Origin: Rahnella bruchi
GTDB taxonomy: Bacteria > Pseudomonadota > Gammaproteobacteria > Enterobacterales > Enterobacteriaceae
DNA length: 64,000 nt
Assembly (NCBI RefSeq): GCF_003614975.1
Contig: NZ_QZWI01000014.1
Span: 62,001 to 126,000, forward strand
Direction: 5' to 3'
Under the pieces are notes generated by a model, which made no database searches, was not told the origin of the DNA, and saw nothing but the letters and a program-made list of their open reading frames with translations. Every line of letters starts with the position of its first letter. Position 1 is the stretch's first letter. Made by a program: the position numbers and the translations under genes. Of the stretch, positions 36,846 through 46,825 are shown in pieces.

Positions 36846-37826
36846 ATGCAGCCAGAAAAAGAAAAACGATCCACCGTAGAATTTATCCCGCAGTTTCAGA
36901 AAGCCTTCTACCATCCGCGTTACTGGGGCGTCTGGCTGGGCGTCGGGGCGATGGCCGGAATGGCGTACCTGCCCGCGAAAGTCCGCGACCCGATTTTAGG
37001 CAGCCTTGGCCGTCTTGCCGGAAAGTTTGCCAAAGGTGCGCGCCGCCGTGCGCAAATCAATCTGCTGTATTGTCTGCCGGAAACACCGGAAGCCGAGCGC
37101 GAACACATCATTGATGAAATGTTTGCGACCGCGCCGCAGTCGATGGTGATGATGGCCGAACTGGCAATCCGTGATCCGAAAAAAATCATGCAACGCGTGC
37201 ACTGGCATGGCAAAGAAATTGTCGATGAGATGCAGGCGAAAGGCCAGAATGTCATTTTTCTGGTGCCACATGGCTGGGCCGTGGATATTCCGGCAATGCT
37301 GATGGCCGCAGGCGGACAGCCGATGGCGGCTATGTTCCACAATCAGAAAAACCCGCTAACCGACTATCTGTGGAATACCGTGCGCCGTCGTTTTGGTGGC
37401 CGTATGCACGCGCGTAATGACGGCATCAAACCTTTCATTAGTTCCGTGCGTCAGGGGTACTGGGGTTATTATCTCCCGGATCAGGATCACGGTGCAGAAC
37501 ACAGCGAGTTCGTGGATTTCTTTGCGACCTACAAGGCGACATTGCCCGCAGTGGGCCGTCTGATGAAAGTCTGCCGTGCTTCCATTGTCCCGTTATTCCC
37601 GGTATACAACGGCCATGAACAGCGTCTGGATATTTACGTCCGACCGCCGATGGACGATCTGGCCGCTGCGGATGATAACTACATTGCACGCCGGATGAAT
37701 GAGGAGGTGGAAATTCTGGTCGGGCCGAATCCTGAACAGTACACCTGGATCCTCAAACTGCTCAAAACCCGTAAGCCGGGTGAACCTGAGCCCTATTCGC
37801 GCAAAGAACTGTATCCGAAAAAATAA
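36846..37826 (+). CDS. lpxM: lipid A myristoyltransferase LpxM
   Basis: This 326-residue inner-membrane acyltransferase adds the last (myristoyl) chain to Kdo2-lipid IVA-type precursors. The catalytic HX4D motif is HGWAVD in [32 protein letters not shown] is typical of LpxL/LpxM. A hydrophobic N-terminal stretch ([17 protein letters not shown]) anchors it. Position after mepM matches E. coli; the usual next gene, pykA, is displaced by the siderophore island. Confidence 0.93.
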   Translation: MQPEKEKRSTVEFIPQFQKAFYHPRYWGVWLGVGAMAGMAYLPAKVRDPILGSLGRLAGKFAKGARRRAQINLLYCLPETPEAEREHIIDEMFATAPQSMVMMAELAIRDPKKIMQRVHWHGKEIVDEMQAKGQNVIFLVPHGWAVDIPAMLMAAGGQPMAAMFHNQKNPLTDYLWNTVRRRFGGRMHARNDGIKPFISSVRQGYWGYYLPDQDHGAEHSEFVDFFATYKATLPAVGRLMKVCRASIVPLFPVYNGHEQRLDIYVRPPMDDLAAADDNYIARRMNEEVEILVGPNPEQYTWILKLLKTRKPGEPEPYSRKELYPKK

Positions 37827-37839
37827 CAGTCTGGATTTG

Positions 37840-37872
37840 AAAAAGCTGAGGCTCACACCTCAGCTTTTTTTT
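37840..37872 (+). terminator. rho-independent terminator of lpxM
   Basis: AAAAGCTGAGG and CCTCAGCTTTTTTTT form the stem and U-tract. It overlaps the stop codon of the convergent exporter gene by two bases. Confidence 0.92.
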
Positions 37873-39091
37873 ATGTTTTTTTGAGCGAATGTCTCAGAAA
37901 TGCGGCGATCAGAGATGTCCCGGCTACGCCCGCGATAAGACCTGCGAGCATGAAAATGCCGTTACCCCGTGCAAAATAAAGCTGCTTAGTGATTTCGATC
38001 CCGCCCGCAAACACCACGATGGTCATCAGCCCCAGCGCCGCCGCAACGGTGCCTTTTCCTGTCGGACTGGAAAACAGTGTCAGACGATACAAGCCCGCAT
38101 TCGCCAGTCCAGTTCCCAGCGCATAGAGACTCAGCCCGCCAGTTATCCAGTACCAGGCATGCGTCATAAACAGTGCCGCGTATGCACTGACCGAAAGACC
38201 CAGAACAATTGGCACAATGCCGAGCCAGACGGGGGTTCGGATATTCACTTTACCGCTGATTTTACTTAGGGTGATGTTACCGATAATCAGCCCGGTGAAT
38301 ACCGGCACCTGTAATCCGCCATATTGTAATGGCGTCATACCGGCATCCTGAATAAGCAAAACGGGCGACTGTGCCACCCACGCCAGCAGTGGCAGGGTAA
38401 TCATCCCGATGGCGAGTGAACCCATGACCACGCCTTTATTGGTGAATACTTCACGGTAATCGGCCAGCAGCCTGAGCATCGAAAAGCGGCCATCTCGACC
38501 TGAAGCGGTTTCCGGCATACTGCGCCACAGACCCCAGAACGCCAGAGCGGAGATGAATGAAAACAGCGCAAACATGGCTTTCCAGGGCGCGTAATGAATG
38601 AACGCCGCGCCCGCCAGAGGCCCGAGCAGCGGGGCGATCAGCGTGATGTTTGCCATCAGCGCCATCAGTTTGACGCTCAGGGTTTCGCTGAAGGCTTCCT
38701 GAATCGCGGCATAACCCACGGCACCGATAAAGCACAGGCTCATCCCTTGTAAAAAACGCATCAGAATAAACTGTTCGATACTTTGGGTGAAAATGGTCAG
38801 CAGGCAGGTGATCGTGAAAAAGGCGACGCCTGCCAGTAATACCGGCCTGCGTCCAAGGCGGTCGGAAAGCGGGCCAAGTAGCCATTGCAGCAATATTCCG
38901 CCACACAAATAGGCGGTCAGTGAGGTTGAAACCCAGTCAGCGCTGGCGTTGAAATCACTGATTACCTGCAACATACCCGGCTGGATCATATCGTGGGCGA
39001 CATAGGTGGCGAATTCGAATAACACCAGCGACAGCGGGAACAGCCACTCGCGGAAATTCATCCGTGAGGCGGGTTCAGTAACTGACGACAT
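37871..39091 (-). CDS. MdfA-like MFS exporter, probable ferrioxamine exporter
   Basis: This 12-TM MFS antiporter has 406 residues from ATG 39091 (GGAGAG eight bases upstream). It is close to MdfA in pattern: acidic residues E26 and D34 fall at the same positions, within FEFATYVAHDMIQPGM. GPLSDRLGRRPVLLAG is the loop 2-3 motif, and LCFIGAVGYAAIQEAF follows. It lies 124 bp downstream of dfoC on the same strand, so it is a good candidate for desferrioxamine export (inference from context); a general drug pump is the alternative. Confidence 0.85.
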   Translation of the reverse strand: MSSVTEPASRMNFREWLFPLSLVLFEFATYVAHDMIQPGMLQVISDFNASADWVSTSLTAYLCGGILLQWLLGPLSDRLGRRPVLLAGVAFFTITCLLTIFTQSIEQFILMRFLQGMSLCFIGAVGYAAIQEAFSETLSVKLMALMANITLIAPLLGPLAGAAFIHYAPWKAMFALFSFISALAFWGLWRSMPETASGRDGRFSMLRLLADYREVFTNKGVVMGSLAIGMITLPLLAWVAQSPVLLIQDAGMTPLQYGGLQVPVFTGLIIGNITLSKISGKVNIRTPVWLGIVPIVLGLSVSAYAALFMTHAWYWITGGLSLYALGTGLANAGLYRLTLFSSPTGKGTVAAALGLMTIVVFAGGIEITKQLYFARGNGIFMLAGLIAGVAGTSLIAAFLRHSLKKT

Positions 39092-39214
39092 AACATTAAC
39101 TCTCCGGTACTTAAAATCGAAAAAGCGCGGCCTGTGAAAGCCGCGCAACTATTGATCTCACTAAACTCATCAAACTAAATTTATCGCACTAAATTCATCA
39201 CTTTAAAGTTTTGC

Positions 39215-41599
39215 TCAGTAGCGGTTTGCGTACGCCGCAATCGGGTTTTCCAGCGTACCGGCGAATTTCAGGTTCTGTGCCGGATCTGACAGGTTGATCA
39301 TCTGCTGGTTATTCGCCAGTTGCAGACGGTTCAGGCATGAGTGCGTGAACTGCGCACCAAACATGTCATAGCGTGCAAATTTCCCGGCCAGTTCCGGATA
39401 CTGAATCTGATAATCGCGCACCACGTCTGCCACCACCTGCCAAAACTGACCGGCCGGATAATTGCCGTTCTCTTCCAGAATGCGGGCGATAAAGCGGAAC
39501 ACGCCAGCGAAGACGTCGGTGAAGATCGACAAAATTTTCAGATCTTCCGGCACATCCACCGCCAGGCGTTTGGCTTTCTCCGGCAGGTCAGCGTCCGGGT
39601 TCATCACTGCGATTTCTTCCGCGATATCCTTCATGAAAGCGTTAACCGGAATATTATTTTCAAAACGCAGGATCAGGTTTTCGCCATGCGGCATGAACAC
39701 CAGATCGTACTGATAGAAACAGTGCAGCAGCGGGCTGAGGTAGGCGTGCATATAGCGTTTCAGCCAGTCACTGGTCGCCAGGCCTGAGGATTTAATCATC
39801 TCGACAATCAGCGCATCGCCATATTTGTCGGTGTGCAGCAGGGCGGCCATGGTCATCAGTCGCTGATTAGGCTGCAACTGCGCCACCGGGTTTTCGCGCC
39901 ACAGGGCCGCAAACATTTTCTTGTACGCGCTGTCGCCTTTTATCGCCTCCTCAAAGTAATGGTTGTGGTAACCCAGGGACGCGACCTCCTGCAAAATTTT
40001 AAAACCGGTGGATTGAAGATAAGAATCGTTTTCCACCAGTTCGGCTAGCCATTCGTTGATGCCCGGCGTGGTCGCCATGTAGTAAGGCGAAAGTCCTCGC
40101 ATAAAGCCCATATTCAGAATCGACAGGGCCGTTTTAACGTAGCGCGCTTTCGGACGGCTGGCGTTGTAGAAGGTACGGATCGATTGCTGCGCCAGATAAT
40201 TATCCTCACCTTCACCGAGATAAATCAGGAACTGACGGGCGATATCCGGGGCAAAAACGGTCAGCAATTTGTTTTGCCACTGCCACGGATGTACCGGCAT
40301 GAAATAGTAGTTTTTCGGACTGACACCAATATCGACAAGCTTCTGCGTAAAGGTACAAATCTGCGCATCGCCGAGTTCTTCGGCGATCAGTTTTTCATAC
40401 GGCAAACCCTTCACGCTGGCGAAATGCGCTTTGTCGTGGTGAACCGCGACCCAGACCAGCTGCAACGGATTCGCCGCTTCCGGCGCGTAACGGACATAAT
40501 CACCGGCATCAAAACCGATACGTCCATTGTTGGCGATAAAACTCGGATGGCCTTCGGTCATGCTGGTTTCAACGGTCTGGAAATCGGCTTCAGACAGTTG
40601 TTTCGCTGTGGTGTGGTTGTTCACCAGTTTGTAGGCGCTGCTGTAAAGCGTGCTGCTGATTTCTTCCAGATAGGTCGGCAGCATGGCTTGTGAAATGCCA
40701 ATTTGCTCAGCGAATTCAATAATGAATTTCACGGCATCCAGCGGCTGCGGACTGAGATTATCCAGCCGCTGAATGGTGTTGAGATCAATCATCCAGTCAT
40801 TCAGGGGCAACTGGCGTGCGCGGAAACGGTATTCAATTTCTGAGGCCGGTACTGCCAGCTGATAATCGGTCCAGGTGCTGGCGGTTTTCAATGCCTGCGG
40901 CGTGAGCAGGCGTTCGTGCGTCAGCTCCGACAGACATTTACGCAGCAGCAGGGCATTGGCTTTGGCCCAGACTTCAGGTTGCAGATGCTGACCGGTTTGC
41001 ATAGCAGATGGCGTCATATTATTTATTTCCTTCTGGCTGGCCTGAATAAAATCCTCACGCTGGCAAAATGCCAGCCATGCCGTTTTGTGTGTCAGCTGAA
41101 TTTGTTTCTGATAACGGAAACCCGCGCGCTTATTGAGCTTGTGGATCTTGTCGTTGCGCACATCCGGCTCGACTACCACGCGTCTGACGTCCGGCTGGCT
41201 GAACAGGTATTCCATGACTGCGGAAAACACCTGCCAGCTGAAACCGGTGACAGGTTTGTCGGCGGGAGAAAGCAGGATATGCATGCCCACATCGCCGGGC
41301 TGAACGTCGTAATGTTCACGCAACGGGTCGTCCTGAACCGGATAGCACTCGATCAGGAATTGCGGCTGGCCGCTGATTTCACCCATCAGCGCAGCGCGCG
41401 GGTTACTTGCTGTCAGGTCGCGGTAAAACGCATCAACCTCTGCGACCGTGCTGTTTTGCATTCCCCAGAAATGTGCGTAAGGCTGTGTCATCCAGCCATG
41501 CAAAGTGGCAGCATCTTTTTCTAATGCCAGCGGACGGAAAGACAGTTTTCCTGCGGCACGCGGGCAGGAAAAGACGGAATTTGGAATAGCATCGGACAT
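39215..41599 (-). CDS. dfoC: desferrioxamine synthetase DfoC (acyltransferase-NIS synthetase fusion)
   Basis: This 794-residue two-domain enzyme starts at ATG 41599 (GGAG nine bases upstream). Residues ~15-185 are a GNAT N-acyltransferase of the IucB/AlcB type (FRPLALEKDAATLHGWM, HFWGMQN) that would succinylate N-hydroxycadaverine. Residues ~210-794 are an IucA/IucC-type NIS synthetase (GHPSFIANNGRIGFDAGDY, HPWQWQNKLL, FMPHGENLILR) that joins and cyclises the units. In Streptomyces these are separate DesC and DesD; the fusion matches Erwinia DfoC. Just 14 bp follow the dfoA stop. Confidence 0.93.
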   Translation of the reverse strand: MSDAIPNSVFSCPRAAGKLSFRPLALEKDAATLHGWMTQPYAHFWGMQNSTVAEVDAFYRDLTASNPRAALMGEISGQPQFLIECYPVQDDPLREHYDVQPGDVGMHILLSPADKPVTGFSWQVFSAVMEYLFSQPDVRRVVVEPDVRNDKIHKLNKRAGFRYQKQIQLTHKTAWLAFCQREDFIQASQKEINNMTPSAMQTGQHLQPEVWAKANALLLRKCLSELTHERLLTPQALKTASTWTDYQLAVPASEIEYRFRARQLPLNDWMIDLNTIQRLDNLSPQPLDAVKFIIEFAEQIGISQAMLPTYLEEISSTLYSSAYKLVNNHTTAKQLSEADFQTVETSMTEGHPSFIANNGRIGFDAGDYVRYAPEAANPLQLVWVAVHHDKAHFASVKGLPYEKLIAEELGDAQICTFTQKLVDIGVSPKNYYFMPVHPWQWQNKLLTVFAPDIARQFLIYLGEGEDNYLAQQSIRTFYNASRPKARYVKTALSILNMGFMRGLSPYYMATTPGINEWLAELVENDSYLQSTGFKILQEVASLGYHNHYFEEAIKGDSAYKKMFAALWRENPVAQLQPNQRLMTMAALLHTDKYGDALIVEMIKSSGLATSDWLKRYMHAYLSPLLHCFYQYDLVFMPHGENLILRFENNIPVNAFMKDIAEEIAVMNPDADLPEKAKRLAVDVPEDLKILSIFTDVFAGVFRFIARILEENGNYPAGQFWQVVADVVRDYQIQYPELAGKFARYDMFGAQFTHSCLNRLQLANNQQMINLSDPAQNLKFAGTLENPIAAYANRY

Positions 41600-41613
41600 C
41601 GGTAAATTCTCCG

Positions 41614-42924
41614 TTAGTTTCCGGCAAGGCTGCGGGCGCAGAAGGTCTGGAAGGCGATAGATTTCTCTACCGGATAAATTTCGCGTCCCAGCATCTCGCG
41701 GATAATCGTGCTGTTGCGGTAGCACGCCATTCCGAGATCCGGTGTGACAAAACCGTGGGTATGCAGCTCGGCGTTTTGCACGAAAATCTGATTATGGGCA
41801 TCGATACTGTAATTACGGTTGACGGCGTAACGACCGGCATCGTCCCACTGAATACGGTTGTAAATGCCCTCGACAAACTGCGGCGGCTGATAGCCGTAGC
41901 CGGTGGCGAGGATCACGGATCCCGTCCGGTGCCGGTATTCCTGCTGCTGTTCGTGGTGCATCAGGCTCATCTCCAGTTCACCATTAGGGTTGCGGGTCAG
42001 CGCCGTCAGTTCTGAGTGGGTGTATAAATCGACATTCAGTGGCCCGTCGAGGCGTTTGACATACATCAGGTCGTAGATGTCGTTGATCAGACTGATGTTA
42101 ATGCCTTTGTACAGACACTTCTGATCGCGGTTGAGCTGATCACGTTTGGCCATCGGCAAGTCATGGAAATAGTCGATGTATTCCGGCGACGTCATTTCCA
42201 GTGTCAGTTTGCTGTATTCCAGCGGGTAGAAACGCGGTGCGCGCGTCACCCACGTCAGATGGTAATCGTGCCTGTCGATATCGCAGAGCAGGTCATAGTA
42301 AATTTCCGCTGCGCTCTGACCGCTGCCGACGACGGTGACGGATTTTGAATTCTGAACCTGTTCTTTGTTTGGAAGATACGCCGAAGAGTGATGCACGTTG
42401 TTGCCCGCATCACGCGCACAGGCGGGCATCCACGGCGACGGGCCGGTACCCAGCACCAGGCGTCTTGTGCGGTAAAGCTGTTTCTCGTTGCTTTTGGTCG
42501 AGCGCGCCTGAACCAGATAACATTCCTGCGCAGCATCCCAGGTCACCAGATCCACACGCGTGGAAAATTGCAGGTTGCTCAGCTGGCTGCATGCCCACTG
42601 ACAATACTGATTGAACTCTTTGCGCATCATGAAGAAATCTTCACGAATGTAGAATGAGTAGAGTTTCCCCTGCAACTTCAGGTAATTCAGAAAACTGTAA
42701 GGGCTGGTTGGATCGGCGAGTGTCACCAGATCGGCCATAAACGGCGTCTGCAAATGCGCGCTTTCCAGCATCATCCCGGTGTGCCAGTCAAAGCTGTCAT
42801 TCTGGTCTAAAAACAGACCGTTCAGCTCTTTCACCGGTTCAGTCAGACAGGCCAGGCCGAGGTTGAACGGGCCGATGCCCACGGCGATAAAATCATAGGT
42901 TTGTTCGGTTGAATTCATATTCAT
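41614..42924 (-). CDS. dfoA: cadaverine N-monooxygenase DfoA
   Basis: This 436-residue flavin N-hydroxylating monooxygenase belongs to the lysine/ornithine/putrescine class and, by context, forms N-hydroxycadaverine. The FAD site is VGIGPFNLGLA (residues 15-25), the NADPH site is VVGSGQSAAEIYYDL, and ATGYGYQPPQF is the third conserved motif. It is the second gene of the operon, 13 bp after dfoJ. Related IucD enzymes act on lysine; the decarboxylase partner upstream favours cadaverine. Confidence 0.93.
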   Translation of the reverse strand: MNMNSTEQTYDFIAVGIGPFNLGLACLTEPVKELNGLFLDQNDSFDWHTGMMLESAHLQTPFMADLVTLADPTSPYSFLNYLKLQGKLYSFYIREDFFMMRKEFNQYCQWACSQLSNLQFSTRVDLVTWDAAQECYLVQARSTKSNEKQLYRTRRLVLGTGPSPWMPACARDAGNNVHHSSAYLPNKEQVQNSKSVTVVGSGQSAAEIYYDLLCDIDRHDYHLTWVTRAPRFYPLEYSKLTLEMTSPEYIDYFHDLPMAKRDQLNRDQKCLYKGINISLINDIYDLMYVKRLDGPLNVDLYTHSELTALTRNPNGELEMSLMHHEQQQEYRHRTGSVILATGYGYQPPQFVEGIYNRIQWDDAGRYAVNRNYSIDAHNQIFVQNAELHTHGFVTPDLGMACYRNSTIIREMLGREIYPVEKSIAFQTFCARSLAGN

Positions 42925-42937
42925 GGTGCGGCTCCAT

Positions 42938-44509
42938 TTACCGGTTTTTCGCGGCGCTCAGCGCAGTGGCGGTCAGTTCTTTGCCGTAATGCGTGATCAG
43001 GCTGAGCACATCAGCCACGTCTTCTCTGGTGGTGGTCGGGTTGAGTAAGGTGAATTTCAGATACTGGCGCTGATGCACTTTGGTGCCCGCAATCACGGCG
43101 CTGCCGTCGCGGAAAATCGCTTTGCGGATCCCGGCATTAATGGCGTCAATTTGCTCGGGGCTCATGGACATACGCGGAACAAAACGGAACACCAGCGTGC
43201 TCAGTTCGGGCTTATGCAACACTTCAATATTCGGATTTTGTTCCATCATCTGATGGGTTTCGGTGGCGCGCTCAAGCAGCACATCAAAGGATTCCCCCAG
43301 CGCCTGCTGGCCCATAATGCGCAACGTCAGCCACATTTTCAGGGCGTCAAAACGTTTGGTGGTCTGGATGCTTTTGTTGACCAGGTTCGGCGTGCCTTCC
43401 AGTTTTGCGCTCAGCGGGTTCAGATATTCGGCATGGTGAGTGACGTGCTCCAGATGGCTGTGATCGTTAACCAGGAACGCGCTGCAACTGACCGGCTGGA
43501 AGAAGGATTTGTGATAATCGACGGTGACGGAATCCGCGAGATGAATGCCTTCAATGCGCTGGCGATGCTGCGCAGACACCAGCAGTCCGCAGCCGTAAGC
43601 GGCGTCGGCGTGCATCCAGATTTTTTCTTTGCGGCAGATTTCTGCGATTTCATTAAGCGGATCGATACTGCCAAAGTCGGTGGTGCCAGCAGTCGCCACC
43701 ACAGCGATTGGGATTAGCCCCTCAGCATGGCAACGCTCGATTTCGGCTTTCAGGGCGCTGATGTCCATACGGAATGCGCTGTCACAGGCGACCGGTACTA
43801 CGGCGTCATAACCCAGGCCGAGCAGGGCAGCGGATTTCTGAATGCTGAAATGACTGACCTGAGAACTGAAGATTCGCCAGCGGTTGGCTTCCGGCGGCAG
43901 CCCCTGATATTTGATGCTGTGTTGCGCACGGGTACGTTTGCAGTGACTGTCACGGGCCAGCAGCATGGCCATCAGGTTGGACTGCGTGCCGCCGCTGGTG
44001 AAAATGCCGTCAGATTGTGCACCGAAACCGATGCGGGCCAGGGTCCAGTCGATAACCTTCTGCTCGATTAATGTCCCCCCTGCGCTCTGATCCCAGGTAT
44101 CAACCGAGGAGTTAATGGCGCTGATAAAAAGCTCAGCCAGCTGAGACGGAACAACGGTAGGACAGTTCAGATGCGCGAGGTATTTCGGATGGTGGAAATA
44201 GACAGCGTGTTGCAGATATAAATCATCCAGTTCTTCCAGCGCCAGCCGCGTTCCGGCTAAAGGTTTAGTCAGGTCAATGTGACGAAATTGTTCAGCTAAT
44301 TCAGCCGGAGAAACACCCGAAAAAGGTTTTTCCGTGTGGTTAATGTGGGATTTAATTAATTCAATCCCTTGCTCAATTTGTGCCTGCCATTCCGGTGTGC
44401 TGTTCTGATTAAAAACATACGCGTTATTTCCGCTTATTTTCGCCTGAATGTTCGTGAGGTCTTCAGCGCTTCCCTGCATTATTTCCCAATTATTTATCTG
44501 GCTCATCAT
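42938..44509 (-). CDS. dfoJ: lysine decarboxylase DfoJ (PLP group II)
   Basis: This 523-residue PLP-dependent decarboxylase would make cadaverine as the first step of desferrioxamine synthesis. FTSGGTQSNLMAMLLARD binds the PLP phosphate, HADAAYG (300-306) stacks on the ring, and K334 in DYHKSFFQP is the Schiff-base lysine. It resembles diaminobutyrate/tyrosine-type group II decarboxylases, so substrate assignment leans on the operon. It is the first gene behind a Fur/CRP promoter. Confidence 0.92.
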   Translation of the reverse strand: MMSQINNWEIMQGSAEDLTNIQAKISGNNAYVFNQNSTPEWQAQIEQGIELIKSHINHTEKPFSGVSPAELAEQFRHIDLTKPLAGTRLALEELDDLYLQHAVYFHHPKYLAHLNCPTVVPSQLAELFISAINSSVDTWDQSAGGTLIEQKVIDWTLARIGFGAQSDGIFTSGGTQSNLMAMLLARDSHCKRTRAQHSIKYQGLPPEANRWRIFSSQVSHFSIQKSAALLGLGYDAVVPVACDSAFRMDISALKAEIERCHAEGLIPIAVVATAGTTDFGSIDPLNEIAEICRKEKIWMHADAAYGCGLLVSAQHRQRIEGIHLADSVTVDYHKSFFQPVSCSAFLVNDHSHLEHVTHHAEYLNPLSAKLEGTPNLVNKSIQTTKRFDALKMWLTLRIMGQQALGESFDVLLERATETHQMMEQNPNIEVLHKPELSTLVFRFVPRMSMSPEQIDAINAGIRKAIFRDGSAVIAGTKVHQRQYLKFTLLNPTTTREDVADVLSLITHYGKELTATALSAAKNR

Positions 44510-44722
44510 GGACCCTTTCTGGTTTTCCCTTCTCTTTACTGCGGGCGAGGGGAGGCCGCCCGGTAAAAGTCAGGATATTTCAGTGAACGTGTGTATTAGC
44601 AGGCAGGGCTAAAGGCCACGCCTGTCAGATGTGTGGTTTTATATGTCTTCTTAAATCAAATAATAAGAATGATGTCTTGTTTGATTTCCTTAGTGCGGAC
44701 TTATACAAGGTTTTAACGATTG

Positions 44723-44756
44723 GGAATCATTATAAATGCAAATCATTATCATTCAA
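44723..44756 (-). promoter_or_regulatory. dfoJAC promoter with overlapping Fur site
   Basis: On the minus strand, -35 TTGAAT (44756-44751), a 16-bp spacer and -10 TATAAT (44734-44729) form a strong sigma-70 promoter. The spacer and -10 lie in GAATGATAATGATTTGCATT followed by TATAATGATTC, overlapping Fur hexamers. Iron-loaded Fur would block the polymerase directly. Confidence 0.8.
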
Positions 44757-44799
44757 CTACGGCATTGAACATTTGCGGATTAGTGGCAACTAAGCTTAT

Positions 44800-44823
44800 T
44801 TAATGTGACGTGGATCACATTTT
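44800..44823. promoter_or_regulatory. CRP site upstream of the dfo promoter
   Basis: TGTGACGTGGATCACA flanked by AA and TTT matches the CRP consensus in both half-sites. Its centre (44811/44812) is ~90 bp upstream of the start predicted from the -10, a helical position used by class I CRP activation. The rest of 44510-45081 is AT-rich and shows no gene. Confidence 0.75.
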
Positions 44824-45081
44824 TAAGGTGATTTACTCTCAAAAAACATTATTCAAATGGGAGTTTTCTGTATTTGTTATTCATTTAAGGGTAAGAATTA
44901 CCGGCATTATGAGTATAAAAAGTTATATTAATACACAATAAAAACGGGTCTATTTTATTTTTATAAAATCTTTGCCAGACGTGGGCAGGGAATTATTTCA
45001 CCCGAATGGTAAAATAATGATCAAATTAAGGCGGGGGAATAACCATAATGTTTCAGGTTAAAATTATAAAGAAGTGGAAAT

Positions 45082-45108
45082 AAAAAGGCCGATCATAATG
45101 ATCGGCCA
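45082..45108 (-). terminator. rho-independent terminator of pykA
   Basis: GGCCGATCATTATGATCGGC is a near-perfect hairpin followed by TTTTTA on the minus strand, ~30 bp after the pykA stop. Confidence 0.9.
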
Positions 45109-45136
45109 TTAATTCATATTTATTTACAGGTCCAGC

Positions 45137-46579
45137 TTAATCAACACGCAGCACACGGCTGGTATTGGTGGTGCCGATGGTGCTCATGACGTCGCCCTGA
45201 GTGATGATCACCAGATCACCTGACAGCAGATAACCTTTATCACGCAGCAGATTAACCGCGTCCTGTGCTGCCGCTACGCCGTCGTTCACGCTGTCAAAGA
45301 AGACCGGCGTGACGCCACGGTAAATGGCGGTCAGGTTCAGAGTGTGTTCGTGACGGGACATGGCAAAGATTGGCAGACCCGAACTGATACGGGACAACAT
45401 CAGAGCGGTACGCCCTGATTCTGTCATGGAAATGATCGCCGTCACCCCTTTCAGGTGGTTTGCCGCATACATGGCCGACATCGCAATGGCTTCTTCGATG
45501 TTATCGAATTCCACATCCAAACGATGTTTGGAGACGTTAATGCTTGGGATTTTCTCTGCACCCAGGCAAACACGTGCCATCGCCGCGACGGTTTCTGACG
45601 GATACTGACCCGCAGCAGTTTCAGCTGAAAGCATAACCGCATCGGTGCCATCGAGTACGGCGTTCGCCACGTCCATCACTTCGGCACGGGTTGGCATCGG
45701 GTTGGTGATCATCGATTCCATCATCTGAGTGGCGGTGATGACCGCACGGTTCAGCTGACGGGCACGGCGGATCAGTTTCTTCTGGATACCGACCAGTTCA
45801 GGGTCACCAATTTCCACACCCAGATCACCACGGGCAACCATCACCACGTCGGAAGCCAGAATGATGTCGTCCATTGCTGCGTCGGTGGCAACGGCTTCAG
45901 CACGTTCAACTTTAGAAACGATCTGTGCGTTACAGCCTGCATCGCGGGCCAGACGGCGCGCATAGTTAAGGTCTTCGCCGGTGCGTGGGAATGAAACTGC
46001 CAGATAATCTACGTCCATTTTGGCCGCAGTAATAATGTCTGCTTTATCTTTTTCAGTCAGGGCTTCAGCAGAAAGACCGCCGCCCAGCTTGTTGATGCCT
46101 TTGTTGTTAGAAAGCGGGCCGCCCACGGTGACTTCGGTAAATACTTTCATGCCCTGAACTTCGAGCACCTTGAGCTGCACACGGCCATCATCGAGCAACA
46201 GAATGTCGCCCGGCACAACGTCAGCAGGTAGCCCTTTATAGTCGATGCCGACTTTTTCTTTATCACCTTCACCCTTGCTCATGTTGGCATCGAGCAGGAA
46301 TTTGTCGCCAATATTGAGGAAGACTTTACCTTCCTTAAAGGTAGATACGCGGATTTTAGGGCCTTGCAGATCACCGAGGATGGCGACATGGCGGCCAAGA
46401 CGGGCGGCGATTTCACGCACTTTGTTGGCGCGAAGAATGTGATCTTCAGGAGTTCCGTGAGAGAAATTCATACGTACAACGTTTGCACCCGCTGCAATGA
46501 TCTTCTCAAGATTATTGTCGCGGTCAGTTGCCGGACCGAGGGTGGTAACGATCTTCGTTCTTCTGAGCCTTCTGGACAT
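45137..46579 (-). CDS. pykA: pyruvate kinase II PykA
   Basis: This glycolytic enzyme converts PEP + ADP to pyruvate + ATP. It has 480 residues, the E. coli PykA length. [19 protein letters not shown] begins the barrel; [14 protein letters not shown] (catalytic Lys) and [13 protein letters not shown] follow, and [18 protein letters not shown] is the pyruvate kinase signature. A HexR-type palindrome lies ~65 bp upstream. The conserved pykA-hexR-zwf order is kept. Confidence 0.97.
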   Translation of the reverse strand: MSRRLRRTKIVTTLGPATDRDNNLEKIIAAGANVVRMNFSHGTPEDHILRANKVREIAARLGRHVAILGDLQGPKIRVSTFKEGKVFLNIGDKFLLDANMSKGEGDKEKVGIDYKGLPADVVPGDILLLDDGRVQLKVLEVQGMKVFTEVTVGGPLSNNKGINKLGGGLSAEALTEKDKADIITAAKMDVDYLAVSFPRTGEDLNYARRLARDAGCNAQIVSKVERAEAVATDAAMDDIILASDVVMVARGDLGVEIGDPELVGIQKKLIRRARQLNRAVITATQMMESMITNPMPTRAEVMDVANAVLDGTDAVMLSAETAAGQYPSETVAAMARVCLGAEKIPSINVSKHRLDVEFDNIEEAIAMSAMYAANHLKGVTAIISMTESGRTALMLSRISSGLPIFAMSRHEHTLNLTAIYRGVTPVFFDSVNDGVAAAQDAVNLLRDKGYLLSGDLVIITQGDVMSTIGTTNTSRVLRVD

Positions 46580-46643
46580 GCCTTACTCCGTTAACTGATG
46601 AAATATGGTAATGCAAAAAACAACGGATCCACTTTCCTGGAGG

Positions 46644-46658
46644 TGTAATTGTAATACA
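46644..46658. promoter_or_regulatory. HexR site upstream of pykA
   Basis: TGTAATTGTAATACA has the TGTA...TACA form of HexR operators and lies 65 bp before the pykA start. Confidence 0.65.
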
Positions 46659-46825
46659 AAAGGGTTTCACCTGTGCGACCCGCTGGCCTCATGTCTGACT
46701 TTTGTCCTGCGCACGTTGCGCGAAGATTTTGGTTCAGACTCCCTATTAAATCACTGTCTGTTAAATCAATAGCGTTGCACATATTTGTTTCATGAATAAC
46801 TTATAGATTCGCTTGTTGAACAAGC

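Noticed and set aside
37938-38906. Plus and minus ORFs inside the exporter gene (37889-38269, 38451-38906)
   Set aside because: They lie wholly within the well-supported MFS frame and show no family features.
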